A DNA stretch of 64,000 nt, taken from Glycomyces tritici. Its GTDB lineage: Bacteria > Actinomycetota > Actinomycetes > Mycobacteriales > Micromonosporaceae. The stretch is taken from the NCBI RefSeq assembly GCF_030403505.1, contig NZ_JAUEMJ010000001.1, positions 303,844-367,843 on the forward strand, written 5' to 3'. The notes beneath the pieces are model-generated. The model was not told where the DNA came from and searched no databases. It saw nothing but the letters and a program-made list of their open reading frames with translations. Positions 9,422 to 17,542 of the stretch are shown here, one piece after another. The translations under genes and the position numbers were made by a program. Within the stretch, counting starts at the first letter, position 1, and every line of letters starts with the position of its first letter.

Positions 9422-10138
9422 TCAGACGGGGCACCCGTCGGGGCCGCACGCCTCCGCGTTCTCGGCGCCGGAGATCGTGGTGATCGCCGGTCGCTTTTCA
9501 CCCCAAGCCTTCTCGAGGACCTCGGCGAACAGCTCGGTGGGCTGGGCGCCGGAGACGCCGTACTTCTCGTCGACGACGAAGAAGGGCACGCCGGTGGCGC
9601 CGAGCGCGGCGGCCTCGGCCTCGTCGGCGCGGACCGCCTCGCGGTAGGCGGCGGGGTCGTCGAGCACGGCGACGACCTCGTCCTTGTCGAGGCCGGCGGC
9701 GACGGACACCTCGATCACGCGCTCGCGCTCGAAGATCGAGGCCTCGTCGGCGAAGTTCGCGACGTAGAACGCCTGCCAGACCTCGGCCTCGAGGCCCCGC
9801 TCAGAGGCGAGGTGCAGGAGGCGGTGCAGGTCGAAGGTGTTGCCGTGATCCCGGCCTTCGGTGCGGTAGTCGAGGCCCTCGGCCTTGGCGAGGTCGCCGA
9901 GCCGGTACTCCCCGGCCTGCGCCTGGGCCTGGCTCATGCCGTACTTCTTGACGAGCATGTCGACGACCGGGGCGGTGTCGCCCGGTTCGCGGTGCGGGTC
10001 GAGTTCGAAGGAGCGGTGCCGGATCTCGACGTCGACCTTCCCGTCGAGCTGCTGCACGGCCTTGTCGAACCGGGCCTTCCCGACGTAGCACCAGGGGCAG
10101 GCGATGTCGGACCAGATGTCCACGCGTAGCTTTTCCAC
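9422..10138 (-). CDS. DsbA-family FrnE-type thiol oxidoreductase
   Basis: A 238-residue thioredoxin-fold protein of the FrnE / 2-hydroxychromene-isomerase-like group. The active site CPWC is at residues 14-17, the cis-Pro region (GATGVPFFVVDEKYGVSGAQP) lies late in the chain, and a helical insertion separates them. It ends with CGPDGC, a CX4C pair resembling the second redox motif described for Deinococcus FrnE. No signal peptide is visible, so it should act in the cytoplasm as a disulfide isomerase or oxidoreductase. GTG 10138 follows GGGGGAG. A hydrophilic upstream extension to 10243 is open but has no support. Confidence 0.87.
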   Translation of the reverse strand: MEKLRVDIWSDIACPWCYVGKARFDKAVQQLDGKVDVEIRHRSFELDPHREPGDTAPVVDMLVKKYGMSQAQAQAGEYRLGDLAKAEGLDYRTEGRDHGNTFDLHRLLHLASERGLEAEVWQAFYVANFADEASIFERERVIEVSVAAGLDKDEVVAVLDDPAAYREAVRADEAEAAALGATGVPFFVVDEKYGVSGAQPTELFAEVLEKAWGEKRPAITTISGAENAEACGPDGCPV

Positions 10139-10295
10139 GACTCCCCCAACACTTGAAGCTTCCACGAAATTCCGGCCTGTGCCCCAGGCCTCCCCGCCCG
10201 CCCACGATGCGGAACGCCCACGACACCCGCCACTCGCGCCCAAGTCCCCGTTCAGGTACCCTGTCTCAGGCTCGGCGCGCTTCCGCGCGCCCTCC

Positions 10296-10370
10296 GGGTG
10301 CTTAGCTCAGCGGTAGAGCACCTCCCTTACAAGGAGGTGGTCACAGGTTCGATCCCTGTAGCACCCACCA
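10296..10370 (+). tRNA. tRNA-Val (anticodon TAC)
   Basis: A complete cloverleaf: acceptor stem GGGTGCT / AGCACCC, D-loop with AGCGGTAGAGCA, anticodon stem CCTCC / GGAGG around the 7-nt loop CTTACAA (anticodon TAC), TPsiC arm with GGTTCGATCC, and an encoded CCA end at 10368-10370. It borders the lower-GC segment that follows, as tRNA genes used as integration sites often do. Confidence 0.97.
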
Positions 10371-10468
10371 GCACGAAGGCCCCCGACGGAGCATCCGCCA
10401 GGGGCCGAAAAGAGCCAGATCAAGAGCCGATCGCCCGCTCGAGTACAGCCCTGAAGACCGAAGATGAC

Positions 10469-10951
10469 TCACCAAGGTTGGCCTCCCTCAAGCCCTAGCG
10501 AGAGGCGGCGCCACCACCACGGACGTGGCCCGTTGCTGTCGTAGTGCGATGCGGACGGATCGGGCAACGTGCGAGCGAGGTACCAGGCATCGAGCCGTGC
10601 GACCTGGTGGCCCAGCTCTGAACGAGCACGCCCCTGGAGCTGTTCGAGAACCGAGTCGAGGACGTCACGGGCATGTCGCACGTCGTCGAGTGAGCAACCG
10701 CGGCAAGAGCATTCGGCAGGTTTCGGGTAGCGGGAACGCTTGCCCGGCGGCGAGACGAAAGCGCGGTAGCGTCGCAGTGCGCTCTTGGTCGCGCCAGGGT
10801 AGAGGTAGTAGTCCCGGCTTGAGACCTCCACCAGATGAATGGCGTAGGCGGTCCGAGTCGAGATTCCGTGAATCTGGTCTGGTGGGCCACACTCGCAGCG
10901 GCGGGTGATCACCTGTTCAGCGCGCAAGGCGCTTGGCCGTCTACGCGGCAT
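10469..10951 (-). CDS. Cys-rich actinobacterial protein of unknown function
   Basis: A 160-residue basic protein. A CECGP element near residue 20, AYAIHLVEV and DYYLYPG in the middle, then GKRSRY and a CSCRGC element form a possible four-cysteine metal site. The C-terminus has LDAWYLARTLPDP and a WWWRR cluster. I recall similar unnamed proteins in Streptomyces accessory DNA but cannot assign a function. Base composition is clearly less GC-rich than in the flanking genes. ATG 10951 overlaps the end of a short upstream frame (...RKANAA stop), a typical coupling arrangement; an in-frame ATG at 11005 is an alternative start. Confidence 0.55.
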   Translation of the reverse strand: MPRRRPSALRAEQVITRRCECGPPDQIHGISTRTAYAIHLVEVSSRDYYLYPGATKSALRRYRAFVSPPGKRSRYPKPAECSCRGCSLDDVRHARDVLDSVLEQLQGRARSELGHQVARLDAWYLARTLPDPSASHYDSNGPRPWWWRRLSLGLEGGQPW

Positions 10952-11153
10952 TGGCCTTTCGAAGGTCAGACATGGAGACCATGGTGCCACCCGGCCGGCT
11001 TGCATGCAGGTTCAGGGCTTGCCCGTTGGGTCCGCAGAGCCGAATCCAGAGCCGTTCGCAGCGGACAACAGCAGCCAATAACAGCCAACAACCACCGTTC
11101 TGAATGGCTCCTAGCAGCGAAAACGTTCGCTTATCGCTTCGCTCTTCGCCCAC
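10941..11153 (-). pseudogene. Possible gene remnant between the M20 gene and the Cys-rich orphan
   Basis: A short frame whose last 35 or so codons (from RLCGPNGQALNLH to LRKANAA) look protein-like and whose stop codon overlaps the start of the next gene by a few bases. Its upstream half runs into the 3' end of the amidohydrolase gene in another frame and looks random. It is probably the truncated 3' end of an accessory gene whose front was lost. Not recognised; it may be chance. Confidence 0.3.
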
Positions 11154-12445
11154 TGCACTTTGGGCTCGATGAGTCCGTTCAGGTGGTCCACCGCGATGGC
11201 CGCGTGGAGCCGCACGCCGACAGCGAGCGCGGTGTCATCGGCGTAGAAGGCGGGATTGTGGTTCATGACCAGACCCCGTCCGCCCGGAATGGGCTTGACG
11301 TGTCCGTCGACGAGTTCGCCGTCCTGGCCGCCGAGCATGATGTAGAGGCCTCCGTATTTGTTGACGAACACCGAGACGTCGTCGTAGCCGAGGGTCGGCG
11401 GCATGGTGAACGTCTTGTCCTGTCCGACGACGCGCTGCAGCGTCGGCATCGCGGCGTCGACCCAGCCCGGTTCGTTGCGGACGGCCGGGACATCGTCGAT
11501 ATAGGCGGTCTCGGCAGTGCACCCGTGGGCGAGGGCGGTGTGCTCGACCAGGCGCTTCAAGGCCTCCTGGATGCCGGTCATGTCCGCTTCGACCGAGCAG
11601 CGGACGGTGCCCAGGAGAGTCACGGACTCGCCGATGATGTTGAACCGGCCCATGTCCTCGACATGCCCGATCGAGATCGTGAACGGGTTGAACGCAGGAA
11701 ACTTGCGATAGAGCTGCCCAGTCTCGGTGACGATCGACGCGGCAACCGGGAGCGGGTCGATGCCCTGCCAGGGCGTGGAGCCATGGACCTGCTTGCCGGT
11801 GATGTCGATCTTGACGGTGCACGAGGCCGCGTACTGATTGCCCTTGCGGTAGCCGACGTACCCGATGGGCAGCGGCCCGATGTGGTGGCCGTAGACCATC
11901 GTCGGCTCAATGTTCTGGAGCGCGCCCTCGGCCTCCATTTGCGCGGCACCGCCCTTCTCACCCAAAGGCGGGCCCTCCTCGGCGGGCTGGAAGATGAACA
12001 CCACGGTGCCCGGCAGGTCCGCGCGCAGCTGGGACAGGACGGTCGCGGCGCCCATGAGCATCGCGGTGTGGGTGTCGTGCCCGCAGACGTGGGAAACGGG
12101 GAACGGCCCGCCCGGATAGTCCGCGTCGACGACGGTGGAGGCGAAGTCGACCACGCTGGTCTCCTTGACCGGAAGGGCGTCGAAGTCGGCCCGCAAGCCC
12201 ATGACCTTGTCACCCGCCTTGCCGCCTTTGAGTACGCCGACGACGCCATGCCCGGCGATCCTGGTTCTGACCTCGTCCAGCCCGAGCGACTGGAGGTGCT
12301 TCGTGATCTTCTCCGCGGTCATCACCTCCCGGTTGGACAGCTCAGGATGCCGGTGAAGATCGTGCCGCCACGCGATCACCTGCTCATTCACCTGTGCGCT
12401 CAGCTCATCGATACGTGCGTGCAGCGCCTTGTCGACCTCGCCCAT
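11111..12445 (-). CDS. M20D-family metallo-amidohydrolase
   Basis: A 444-residue peptidase-M20 family hydrolase (aminoacylase/hippuricase/IAA-amino-acid hydrolase group). The metal-site motifs are present: RADFDALP, HVCGHDTHTAML with the characteristic Cys and His ligands, QPAEEGPP with the catalytic Glu pair, HGSTPWQGIDP in the dimerisation lid, and MNHNPAFY near the C-terminus. It hydrolyses an N-acyl or amide bond of an amino-acid derivative in the cytoplasm; the substrate is unknown. Codon use is less GC-extreme than in the core genes nearby, and gene-poor lower-GC DNA lies on both sides, so it may have arrived with the insertion next to the tRNA. Confidence 0.88.
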   Translation of the reverse strand: MGEVDKALHARIDELSAQVNEQVIAWRHDLHRHPELSNREVMTAEKITKHLQSLGLDEVRTRIAGHGVVGVLKGGKAGDKVMGLRADFDALPVKETSVVDFASTVVDADYPGGPFPVSHVCGHDTHTAMLMGAATVLSQLRADLPGTVVFIFQPAEEGPPLGEKGGAAQMEAEGALQNIEPTMVYGHHIGPLPIGYVGYRKGNQYAASCTVKIDITGKQVHGSTPWQGIDPLPVAASIVTETGQLYRKFPAFNPFTISIGHVEDMGRFNIIGESVTLLGTVRCSVEADMTGIQEALKRLVEHTALAHGCTAETAYIDDVPAVRNEPGWVDAAMPTLQRVVGQDKTFTMPPTLGYDDVSVFVNKYGGLYIMLGGQDGELVDGHVKPIPGGRGLVMNHNPAFYADDTALAVGVRLHAAIAVDHLNGLIEPKVQWAKSEAISERFRC

Positions 12446-13033
12446 CGGGTCCCCCGTTCCATAGGCGCCCTGCCGGTACGCGGCACCCGCCCCGTCCGGA
12501 ATGTACCGGCAAGAACTGAGGTGAACAGATAATTTGACCGGTTAGGGAAACGATCGTGCCGTGTCGCTAGTCAGCCTGTCAGGATCCGGCGGCTGATCCG
12601 TACTCGACGGCCAGCGCCTCCTTGCGGGCTCCAGCCCTCAGCAGTCAACAGCCGCTGGTAGTCGTCGAGATCAAGACGGTCGCAGATGACGCGCGGCGAG
12701 AGAGGGCTCCGTGGGATTGGCGACCGTCGAGCCGTATCTGCCGCTCGGGTAAGCACCATGTGCCCGCCGTGCGGCGTTCCACCTCGGGTTTCGGGTGGGG
12801 TCTTGCCGCGGTTCGCGGTCGGTTGCAGGCTGTGACGGGGGCGACCGGGGCGCATTGAACCGCCTGGTAGGGAGCGGCATCGACTTCAGCGCCCGGGAGG
12901 TCGGGTTCACGAGATAGGATGATGAGTAGGAACACTGCGTTTGAGCTGCGGTAACGGACTGTTGGGTATGCATGTTCGAGCAAGTGCGCACGCAATGTCA
13001 CCTTGCATTGCCCGACTGAATAGATAGGAATCC
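12446..13033. other. 588-bp gap of lower GC with no convincing gene
   Basis: Both strands carry only short broken frames. The best, on the minus strand at 12571-12855, ends in a protein-like stretch (VICDRLDLDDYQRLL...) but begins with low-complexity Arg/Pro sequence and has no good start. The gap should contain the amidohydrolase promoter (minus strand, near 12500-12545, which is AT-rich) and the region upstream of the gene at 13034. It is probably decayed accessory DNA. Confidence 0.5.
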
Positions 13034-13342
13034 ATGTTGACTCCGAACGTCATCGTCTGGCCCGGCCTCGGCGACATCGTGCCTTCGCGCGCGCGGCTCC
13101 TGCGGGACGCGTTCCGCGGACAGGGGTACACCCTTTCGCTCTTCTGCATCGCGAGCTGCGACGTGGTCGCCGAGATGACCTCCACCGAAACCGGCGAGGT
13201 CTCGGCGGCGGTCGGGGCGACCGGCGGCACCAGCGGGTTCATCGCCGGCGACGCCGAGGTCTTCGCGGCTGAAATGGCGCAGTTCATCGAACGGGAGCGG
13301 GCCGCGGTGGGTCCCGCCGCCGAGTCCTCGGTGTACCAGTAG
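13034..13342 (+). CDS. Small protein of unknown function
   Basis: A 102-residue protein not recognised. ATG 13034 has AGGA at reasonable spacing. Codon third positions are strongly G/C, as in core genes, and the chain starts with a hydrophobic segment (NVIVWPGLGDIVPSR), with a middle segment containing two cysteines (LFCIASCDVV) and an Ala/Glu-rich helical end. No signal peptide is evident. A second small unknown gene follows 29 nt downstream on the same strand, so the two may form a transcription unit. Confidence 0.5.
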   Translation: MLTPNVIVWPGLGDIVPSRARLLRDAFRGQGYTLSLFCIASCDVVAEMTSTETGEVSAAVGATGGTSGFIAGDAEVFAAEMAQFIERERAAVGPAAESSVYQ

Positions 13343-13371
13343 GCGACCGAACAGAACGGCTGGCCCGCGCG

Positions 13372-13671
13372 ATGACCGGCACCACGCGCCCGTTGCCCGA
13401 CCGGTACCCCGACCTCGAGGAGGTCGGCCGGTTCCGCTGCAAGGACATCGAGTTCGACGCCCTCCCCGTCAGGATGACGATCACCCCCGGGGAGGACACC
13501 GTGGCTCTGTGGGAGCTGGAGGACGGCCATCCGGTCCAGTGGATGGGCACCGGCTTCCGCGTCGACGCCGAACCGCCCGGGCTCTACCTGAACTTCAAGT
13601 ACGAGCGGCGTATGAGCTGGGCCCGGCGCGATGCCCTCGCGCGTCTCGCCGCCGAGTTCTGGATGTCCTGA
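13372..13671 (+). CDS. Small acidic protein of unknown function
   Basis: A 99-residue soluble protein not recognised. It contains alternating hydrophobic strands (FDALPVRMTITPGEDTVALWEL, GLYLNFKYERR), suggesting a beta-rich fold, and ends in a helix. ATG 13372 lacks a clear ribosome-binding site. It follows the previous small gene closely and converges on the pentapeptide-repeat gene with only 10 nt between the stops and no hairpin. G/C-rich third positions support that it is translated. Confidence 0.5.
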   Translation: MTGTTRPLPDRYPDLEEVGRFRCKDIEFDALPVRMTITPGEDTVALWELEDGHPVQWMGTGFRVDAEPPGLYLNFKYERRMSWARRDALARLAAEFWMS

Positions 13672-13681
13672 CCGGGCGCCC

Positions 13682-15262
13682 TCACCTGGTGCGGGTCGTC
13701 GGGGTCTGAAAGACAGGGGCAAGGTCGGTCCTCGGGTCCGGGATCGGGATGAGCAGCAGGACGGTCACCTTGTCGATGGTGGTCCATCCTGGAGGCCAGA
13801 TCCGGTCCGAGGGCAGGAAGTCGCCGGGGGCGGCGGACGCACTGGTGCAGTCGACGCCAGCGCCCTCGCCGAACCGGGTCGAGGAGAAGTCGACCCGGCC
13901 GTCGAATCTCGCACTGCCGAACGCCGCCAGCGCGTCGAACCGCACGCCGCAGTAGGACACCTGGCCGCGGAACCTGGTGCGGCGGAAGCCGGCGGTGTCG
14001 GCGAACTGCGCGTCGTCGAAGGCCACGTCCTCGTCGAAGTGGGCGTTGTTGAACGAGGCGGTGTCGCGGCATTCGATGCCGGTGAAGGTGGCGTTGCGGC
14101 CGAACTTGGCGCGCTCGAAGGAGACTGCGGCGCCGAACACCGCGCGTCCGAACACCGCCCGGTCGACGAACCTCGCGTTGTCGAATCCCGCGTAGTCCTC
14201 GAACTCGGCCAGCGTGAACTCCGCCCGGAACACCCAGGCCGAGCTTCCGAAGTGGGCCGCGCGGAGGAACCTGCTCTTGACGAAGCGGGCGGTGTGCGGG
14301 AACTGGGCTCTCGTGAAGACGGCGGGTCCGGCGAAGGTCGTCGAGGAGCATTCCAGCAGGCCGCGGAAGACCGCGTCGGTGAAGTCGGCGCTGTCGGCGA
14401 ACCGCATCGAGTCCATGGTGCACTCGTCGGTGAAGCAGGCCGACGTGAAGTCGACCGGCCCCGTGCACTGCGCGTTGGTGAAGGTCGCGGGACCGATGAA
14501 GCGCGCCCTCGCGAAGCGGGTGGTGCCGTGGAAGCGCGCTTGGCGGGCGAACCAGTTCGGCAGCAGGCAGTCGCTGAAGTCGGCGTCGATCAGGTCGGCG
14601 CCGCCGAGGTCGATGCGCCGCAGCGTCCAGTAGTCCGTGTGCGCTTCGTCGGCCGTGGAGGTGGGCGTGCCTTCGTAAGGGGCTCGCAGGTGCTCCAGGA
14701 GCAGGCGCTGCACGAGTGCGCGGACGTCGTCCTGCTCGGTCGGGTCCGCTACGCGGGTGCGCAGGAGCGCGCACCAGACTTCGGCGATCTCGTCGCGCAG
14801 TTCGGGGTGTTCGTGGCCGAGCCGGTTCAGCGCCTTGACTCCGGCGATCTTGGCGGCGACGGTGTCGGACCCGAGTTTCGCCACGGCCTGGTCGAACTGC
14901 TCGTCGAGGTACTGGCTGCGGGCTTCGGCGCGGTCGAGGTCGTCCTTTCTGACCTGGAGTTCGTGCTCCTTGCGACTGAGCTCGAGCGTCTCGGACTGCA
15001 GTCGGTACAGGTCGCGCTGGAGCAGCAGCGTCTGCTTCTGGCTCCACGCGTTCCGAATGAGGAGAGCGATGATCACCAGTCCGGCGAGTTCCGAGGTGAC
15101 CCTCGACGCGGTCCAGATCGCGGCCACGCGTGCGGCCGGGTCATCCCCGGCCTGGGGGACGATCACCACGAACGCGATCAGGCCGCCGCCGGCCACGATC
15201 GCTGCGGCGCATGCGATCCAACGCCGCCAGCGCCGCCACTCGGCGTGCTTCCGCTCTGTCAT
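13682..15262 (-). CDS. Membrane-anchored pentapeptide-repeat protein
   Basis: A 526-residue protein in four parts: two transmembrane helices (about residues 16-40 and 57-75); a charged coiled coil (about 78-125); a short helical module (FDQAVAKLGSDTVAAKIAGVKALNRLG) typical of actinobacterial pentapeptide proteins; and about 200 residues of A(D/N)FxxA/RF-type pentapeptide repeats with many Phe at the centre position, forming a right-handed quadrilateral helix. The C-terminal 50 residues are not repetitive. Both termini of the repeat part should be cytoplasmic. Function unknown; the repeats probably act as a protein-binding scaffold. ATG 15262 is chosen over 15271; GAGAAT lies 7 nt before it. 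Confidence 0.85.
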   Translation of the reverse strand: MTERKHAEWRRWRRWIACAAAIVAGGGLIAFVVIVPQAGDDPAARVAAIWTASRVTSELAGLVIIALLIRNAWSQKQTLLLQRDLYRLQSETLELSRKEHELQVRKDDLDRAEARSQYLDEQFDQAVAKLGSDTVAAKIAGVKALNRLGHEHPELRDEIAEVWCALLRTRVADPTEQDDVRALVQRLLLEHLRAPYEGTPTSTADEAHTDYWTLRRIDLGGADLIDADFSDCLLPNWFARQARFHGTTRFARARFIGPATFTNAQCTGPVDFTSACFTDECTMDSMRFADSADFTDAVFRGLLECSSTTFAGPAVFTRAQFPHTARFVKSRFLRAAHFGSSAWVFRAEFTLAEFEDYAGFDNARFVDRAVFGRAVFGAAVSFERAKFGRNATFTGIECRDTASFNNAHFDEDVAFDDAQFADTAGFRRTRFRGQVSYCGVRFDALAAFGSARFDGRVDFSSTRFGEGAGVDCTSASAAPGDFLPSDRIWPPGWTTIDKVTVLLLIPIPDPRTDLAPVFQTPTTRTR

Positions 15263-15466
15263 GAAGAGCATTCTCGCTCACGGCACCGACCATCGTCGTC
15301 CCCGGGCGCCCTTTCTGCACATGCAATTTGGGGACTGGACAGGGAGGGCGCGTGCGTGTCCCTTTCATGCCCGATCGGCCGTGCCGCGATGGCATTGGCA
15401 TGCAATCGAAGCGGCGATCGTCTACTGGGGTGGGACGGTGCGGTGTCGGCGTCCCGCACGAGGGCA

Positions 15467-15496
15467 ATCCGGCGGCGTTGCAGGGCGCCGCCGGAT
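15467..15496. terminator. Hairpin terminator after the VOC/CDO operon
   Basis: The arms 15467-15477 and 15486-15496 form a perfect 11-bp stem with an 8-nt loop, 13 nt past the stop of the minus-strand VOC gene. Confidence 0.75.
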
Positions 15497-15509
15497 CGCG
15501 GGGGTCGGC

Positions 15510-15947
15510 TCAGCCGAGTTCTTCGACCAGGCCGACGATGACGCCGGCGGGGCCGCGGACGTAGGCGTACCGCAGGATCTCCTCGTACTGCGCCACCTCG
15601 CCGACGAGTTCGGCGCCGTGGGGGCGCAGCCGGGCGACGGTGTCGTCGAGGTCGTCGACGACGAACGTGAGGCGCGGGATGCCCGGGGTGCTCACCGGTT
15701 CCCAGGGCGCGGGGTTCACGGCCTTCGGGTGGTGGATCGTCGAGAGCTCGACCTGGCCGTGGCCGTCCGGGGTCCGGAGCATGGCGATGTCGGCGCTCAG
15801 GCCCTCCAGGGCGGTGAGTCTGTCCGCCCACTCGCCGCTCACGGGCGCCTGGCCGACCAGCTCCATGCCGAGCGCGACGAAGAACTCGATCGCGGCCGGC
15901 AGGTCCTCGACGACGATGCCGACGTGGTCCATTCGCTTCAGTGCCAT
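15510..15947 (-). CDS. VOC family protein, methylmalonyl-CoA epimerase-like fold
   Basis: A 145-residue VOC protein with two beta-alpha-beta-beta-beta modules. It starts with MDHVGIVVEDLPAAIEFF, carries GQVELSTIHHP after the first module, IPRLTFVVDDLDDTV at the second, and ends in GPAGVIVGLVEELG, with the usual terminal-strand Glu. The first His and the late Glu residues are likely metal ligands. It begins 8 nt after the stop of the cysteine-dioxygenase-like gene, so the two are translationally linked and probably act on one pathway, possibly sulfur or thiol metabolism. The substrate is not deducible. Confidence 0.85.
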   Translation of the reverse strand: MALKRMDHVGIVVEDLPAAIEFFVALGMELVGQAPVSGEWADRLTALEGLSADIAMLRTPDGHGQVELSTIHHPKAVNPAPWEPVSTPGIPRLTFVVDDLDDTVARLRPHGAELVGEVAQYEEILRYAYVRGPAGVIVGLVEELG

Positions 15948-15955
15948 GGGAGGTC

Positions 15956-16483
15956 TCACTTCTCCGCGTTCGCGGACTCGTAGTAGCGGCGGGCGCTGCT
16001 GCCCACCCTGGAGAGGTCGGTGCCGTAGACGTGCATGGATATCGCGGTCTCGGTGCCGGTGTTGACGATTCGGTGGATGTCGCCGGGCGGGGCGAAGCCG
16101 CTGACCTCGCCGGGGCGGTTGTCGCTCACGCCGGTCCGGTTGAGGTGCTCGTCGAAGAGCTCCTCGTGTTCGACGCCTTGGAGCACGCCGACGACGCACC
16201 AGGTGATGTGGTCGTGGATCCCGGTGGCCTGGCCCGGCCGCCAGATCACTGCGGTCACGGAGAAGCTCCCGTCGGGTTCGGCGTGCAGGAGGTGGCCGGT
16301 CGGCCCGCTCGGGTCGCCGAGGCGCTGTTCGGGGGTGAGGATTTCGGGGCCGGGGAGGATCGGTCGGAGCGCGTCGGCGACGACGTGCGCGGCCTCGTTC
16401 CAGTCGGCGGCCGTGCGGAGCGCGGTGCGGACCGCGGCGGTGACACCGGTCAGTGCGGGTGTCGCGGTGATGGTGGCTGTCAT
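15956..16483 (-). CDS. Cysteine dioxygenase-family cupin
   Basis: A 175-residue cupin of the cysteine/3-mercaptopropionate dioxygenase family. GIHDHITWC gives the facial-triad histidines at about 90 and 92, and PPGDIHRIVN gives the third at about 137. These bind Fe(II) for O2-dependent oxidation of a thiol to a sulfinate. Length is slightly below animal CDO and typical of bacterial homologues. It is the first gene of a two-gene unit with the VOC gene and is divergent, across a 74-bp gap, from a LysR regulator that likely controls it. Confidence 0.85.
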   Translation of the reverse strand: MTATITATPALTGVTAAVRTALRTAADWNEAAHVVADALRPILPGPEILTPEQRLGDPSGPTGHLLHAEPDGSFSVTAVIWRPGQATGIHDHITWCVVGVLQGVEHEELFDEHLNRTGVSDNRPGEVSGFAPPGDIHRIVNTGTETAISMHVYGTDLSRVGSSARRYYESANAEK

Positions 16484-16545
16484 GGGTTCAGCCTGCCCCG
16501 GATCGATCCATCAGTCCAATGCCAGGTCCTGTGGAAACCTATAGA

Positions 16546-16551
16546 TACCAT
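16546..16551 (+). promoter_or_regulatory. Leaderless -10 element (TACCAT) for the lysR gene
   Basis: TACCAT ends 6 nt before the ATG at 16558. The surrounding AT-rich stretch (16538-16557) in the 74-bp divergent gap also probably holds the LysR binding site. Confidence 0.5.
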
Positions 16552-16557
16552 TGATAC

Positions 16558-17421
16558 ATGCTCGATATCGTGCGGCTCCGGGTCCTCGCGGCGGTCGCCG
16601 CGCACGGGTCGGTCACCAAGGCCGCCAAGCACCTCCACTATGCGCAGCCGTCGGTCAGCCACCACCTGGCCCGGCTCGAGGCCGAGACCGGCGCCCGCCT
16701 GGTCCAGCGCGTCGGCCGCGGCATCCGGCTCACCCCCGAGGGCGAGATGCTGGCGCGGCGCGCCACCGAGATCATCGGCCGCGTCGACGCGGCCGAAGCC
16801 GAGCTCGAGGCCATGGTGGGCCTGCGGACCGGGCGGGTGCGGGTCGCCGGGTTCCAGTCGGCGCTGAGCACGCTCGTGCCGGAGGCGGCGGCCGCGCTGC
16901 GCCGCGACCACCCGGGCGTCCAATTGCAGTTGGTGGACGCCCACCCCGTGGCGGCGATCGAGATGCTGCGCACGGGAGCGGTCGACGCCGCCGTCGTGTT
17001 CCGGTACGAGGAGGACCTGCCCGGCGACATCCGCGGCGTGCACCTCTTCGACGACCCGATGTACCTGCTCAGCTCGCGGGCGGGCGAGACGCTGCTCGAC
17101 CACCGCGGCTCCGCGTGGATCGGCGGGTGCGCGCGCTGCCGTCAGGAGCTCCTCGAACTGTGCGAGGCGGCCGGGTTCACCCCCGAGATCGCTTACACCA
17201 GTGACGAGATCATCGTCCAGCAGGCGCTGGTCGCGACCGGGCTGGGCGTGACGACCGCGCCGGGCCTGGCCCTGCGGACCCACCGCAGGGAGGACGTCGA
17301 GGCGACTCCGATCGACCGGCACCGCAGGATCCACCTCGTCACCTACGGCGAACCGCCCGACCCGCCGGCGACCACGGCGTTCATCGCGGCGCTGCACGTC
17401 GCCGCGGAGCAGTACGCCTGA
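16558..17421 (+). CDS. LysR-family transcriptional regulator
   Basis: A 287-residue regulator. The N-terminal winged helix-turn-helix (about residues 4-62, including GSVTKAAKHLHYAQPSVSHH) is followed by a linker helix and a periplasmic-binding-like effector domain (about 88-285) with the usual start GRVRVAGFQSA. It is divergent from the CDO/VOC pair and by the usual LysR rule is expected to control it in response to a pathway metabolite. No Shine-Dalgarno sequence is visible and TACCAT sits 6 nt upstream, so the mRNA is probably leaderless. A long hairpin begins right after the stop codon. Confidence 0.92.
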   Translation: MLDIVRLRVLAAVAAHGSVTKAAKHLHYAQPSVSHHLARLEAETGARLVQRVGRGIRLTPEGEMLARRATEIIGRVDAAEAELEAMVGLRTGRVRVAGFQSALSTLVPEAAAALRRDHPGVQLQLVDAHPVAAIEMLRTGAVDAAVVFRYEEDLPGDIRGVHLFDDPMYLLSSRAGETLLDHRGSAWIGGCARCRQELLELCEAAGFTPEIAYTSDEIIVQQALVATGLGVTTAPGLALRTHRREDVEATPIDRHRRIHLVTYGEPPDPPATTAFIAALHVAAEQYA

Positions 17422-17478
17422 GCGCCGAAAGCGCCGGGCCCCGGCCGCATTGCGGCTGAGGCCCGGCGCTTTCGGCGC
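17422..17478. terminator. Long bidirectional hairpin terminator
   Basis: Perfect 19-bp arms (17422-17440 with 17460-17478) enclose a 19-nt loop that itself can fold (GCCGCA..TGCGGC). It starts at the base after the lysR stop and faces the 3' end of the convergent LLM gene. Confidence 0.9.
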
Positions 17479-17542
17479 AAGGTTCGCTTGCGATGTCCGA
17501 GGCCGTTCGCAGCGGGTGGGACGGACGGCGGCGACGGGCTTC

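Noticed and set aside
10375..10405. Terminator directly after tRNA-Val
   Set aside because: GGCCCC...GGGGCC arms are short and interrupted; not stable enough to call.
12571..12855. Minus-strand 94-codon frame in the gap after the amidohydrolase gene
   Set aside because: Only its last 40 or so codons look protein-like, the front is low-complexity, and no ribosome-binding site or leaderless motif precedes a start. Treated as debris.
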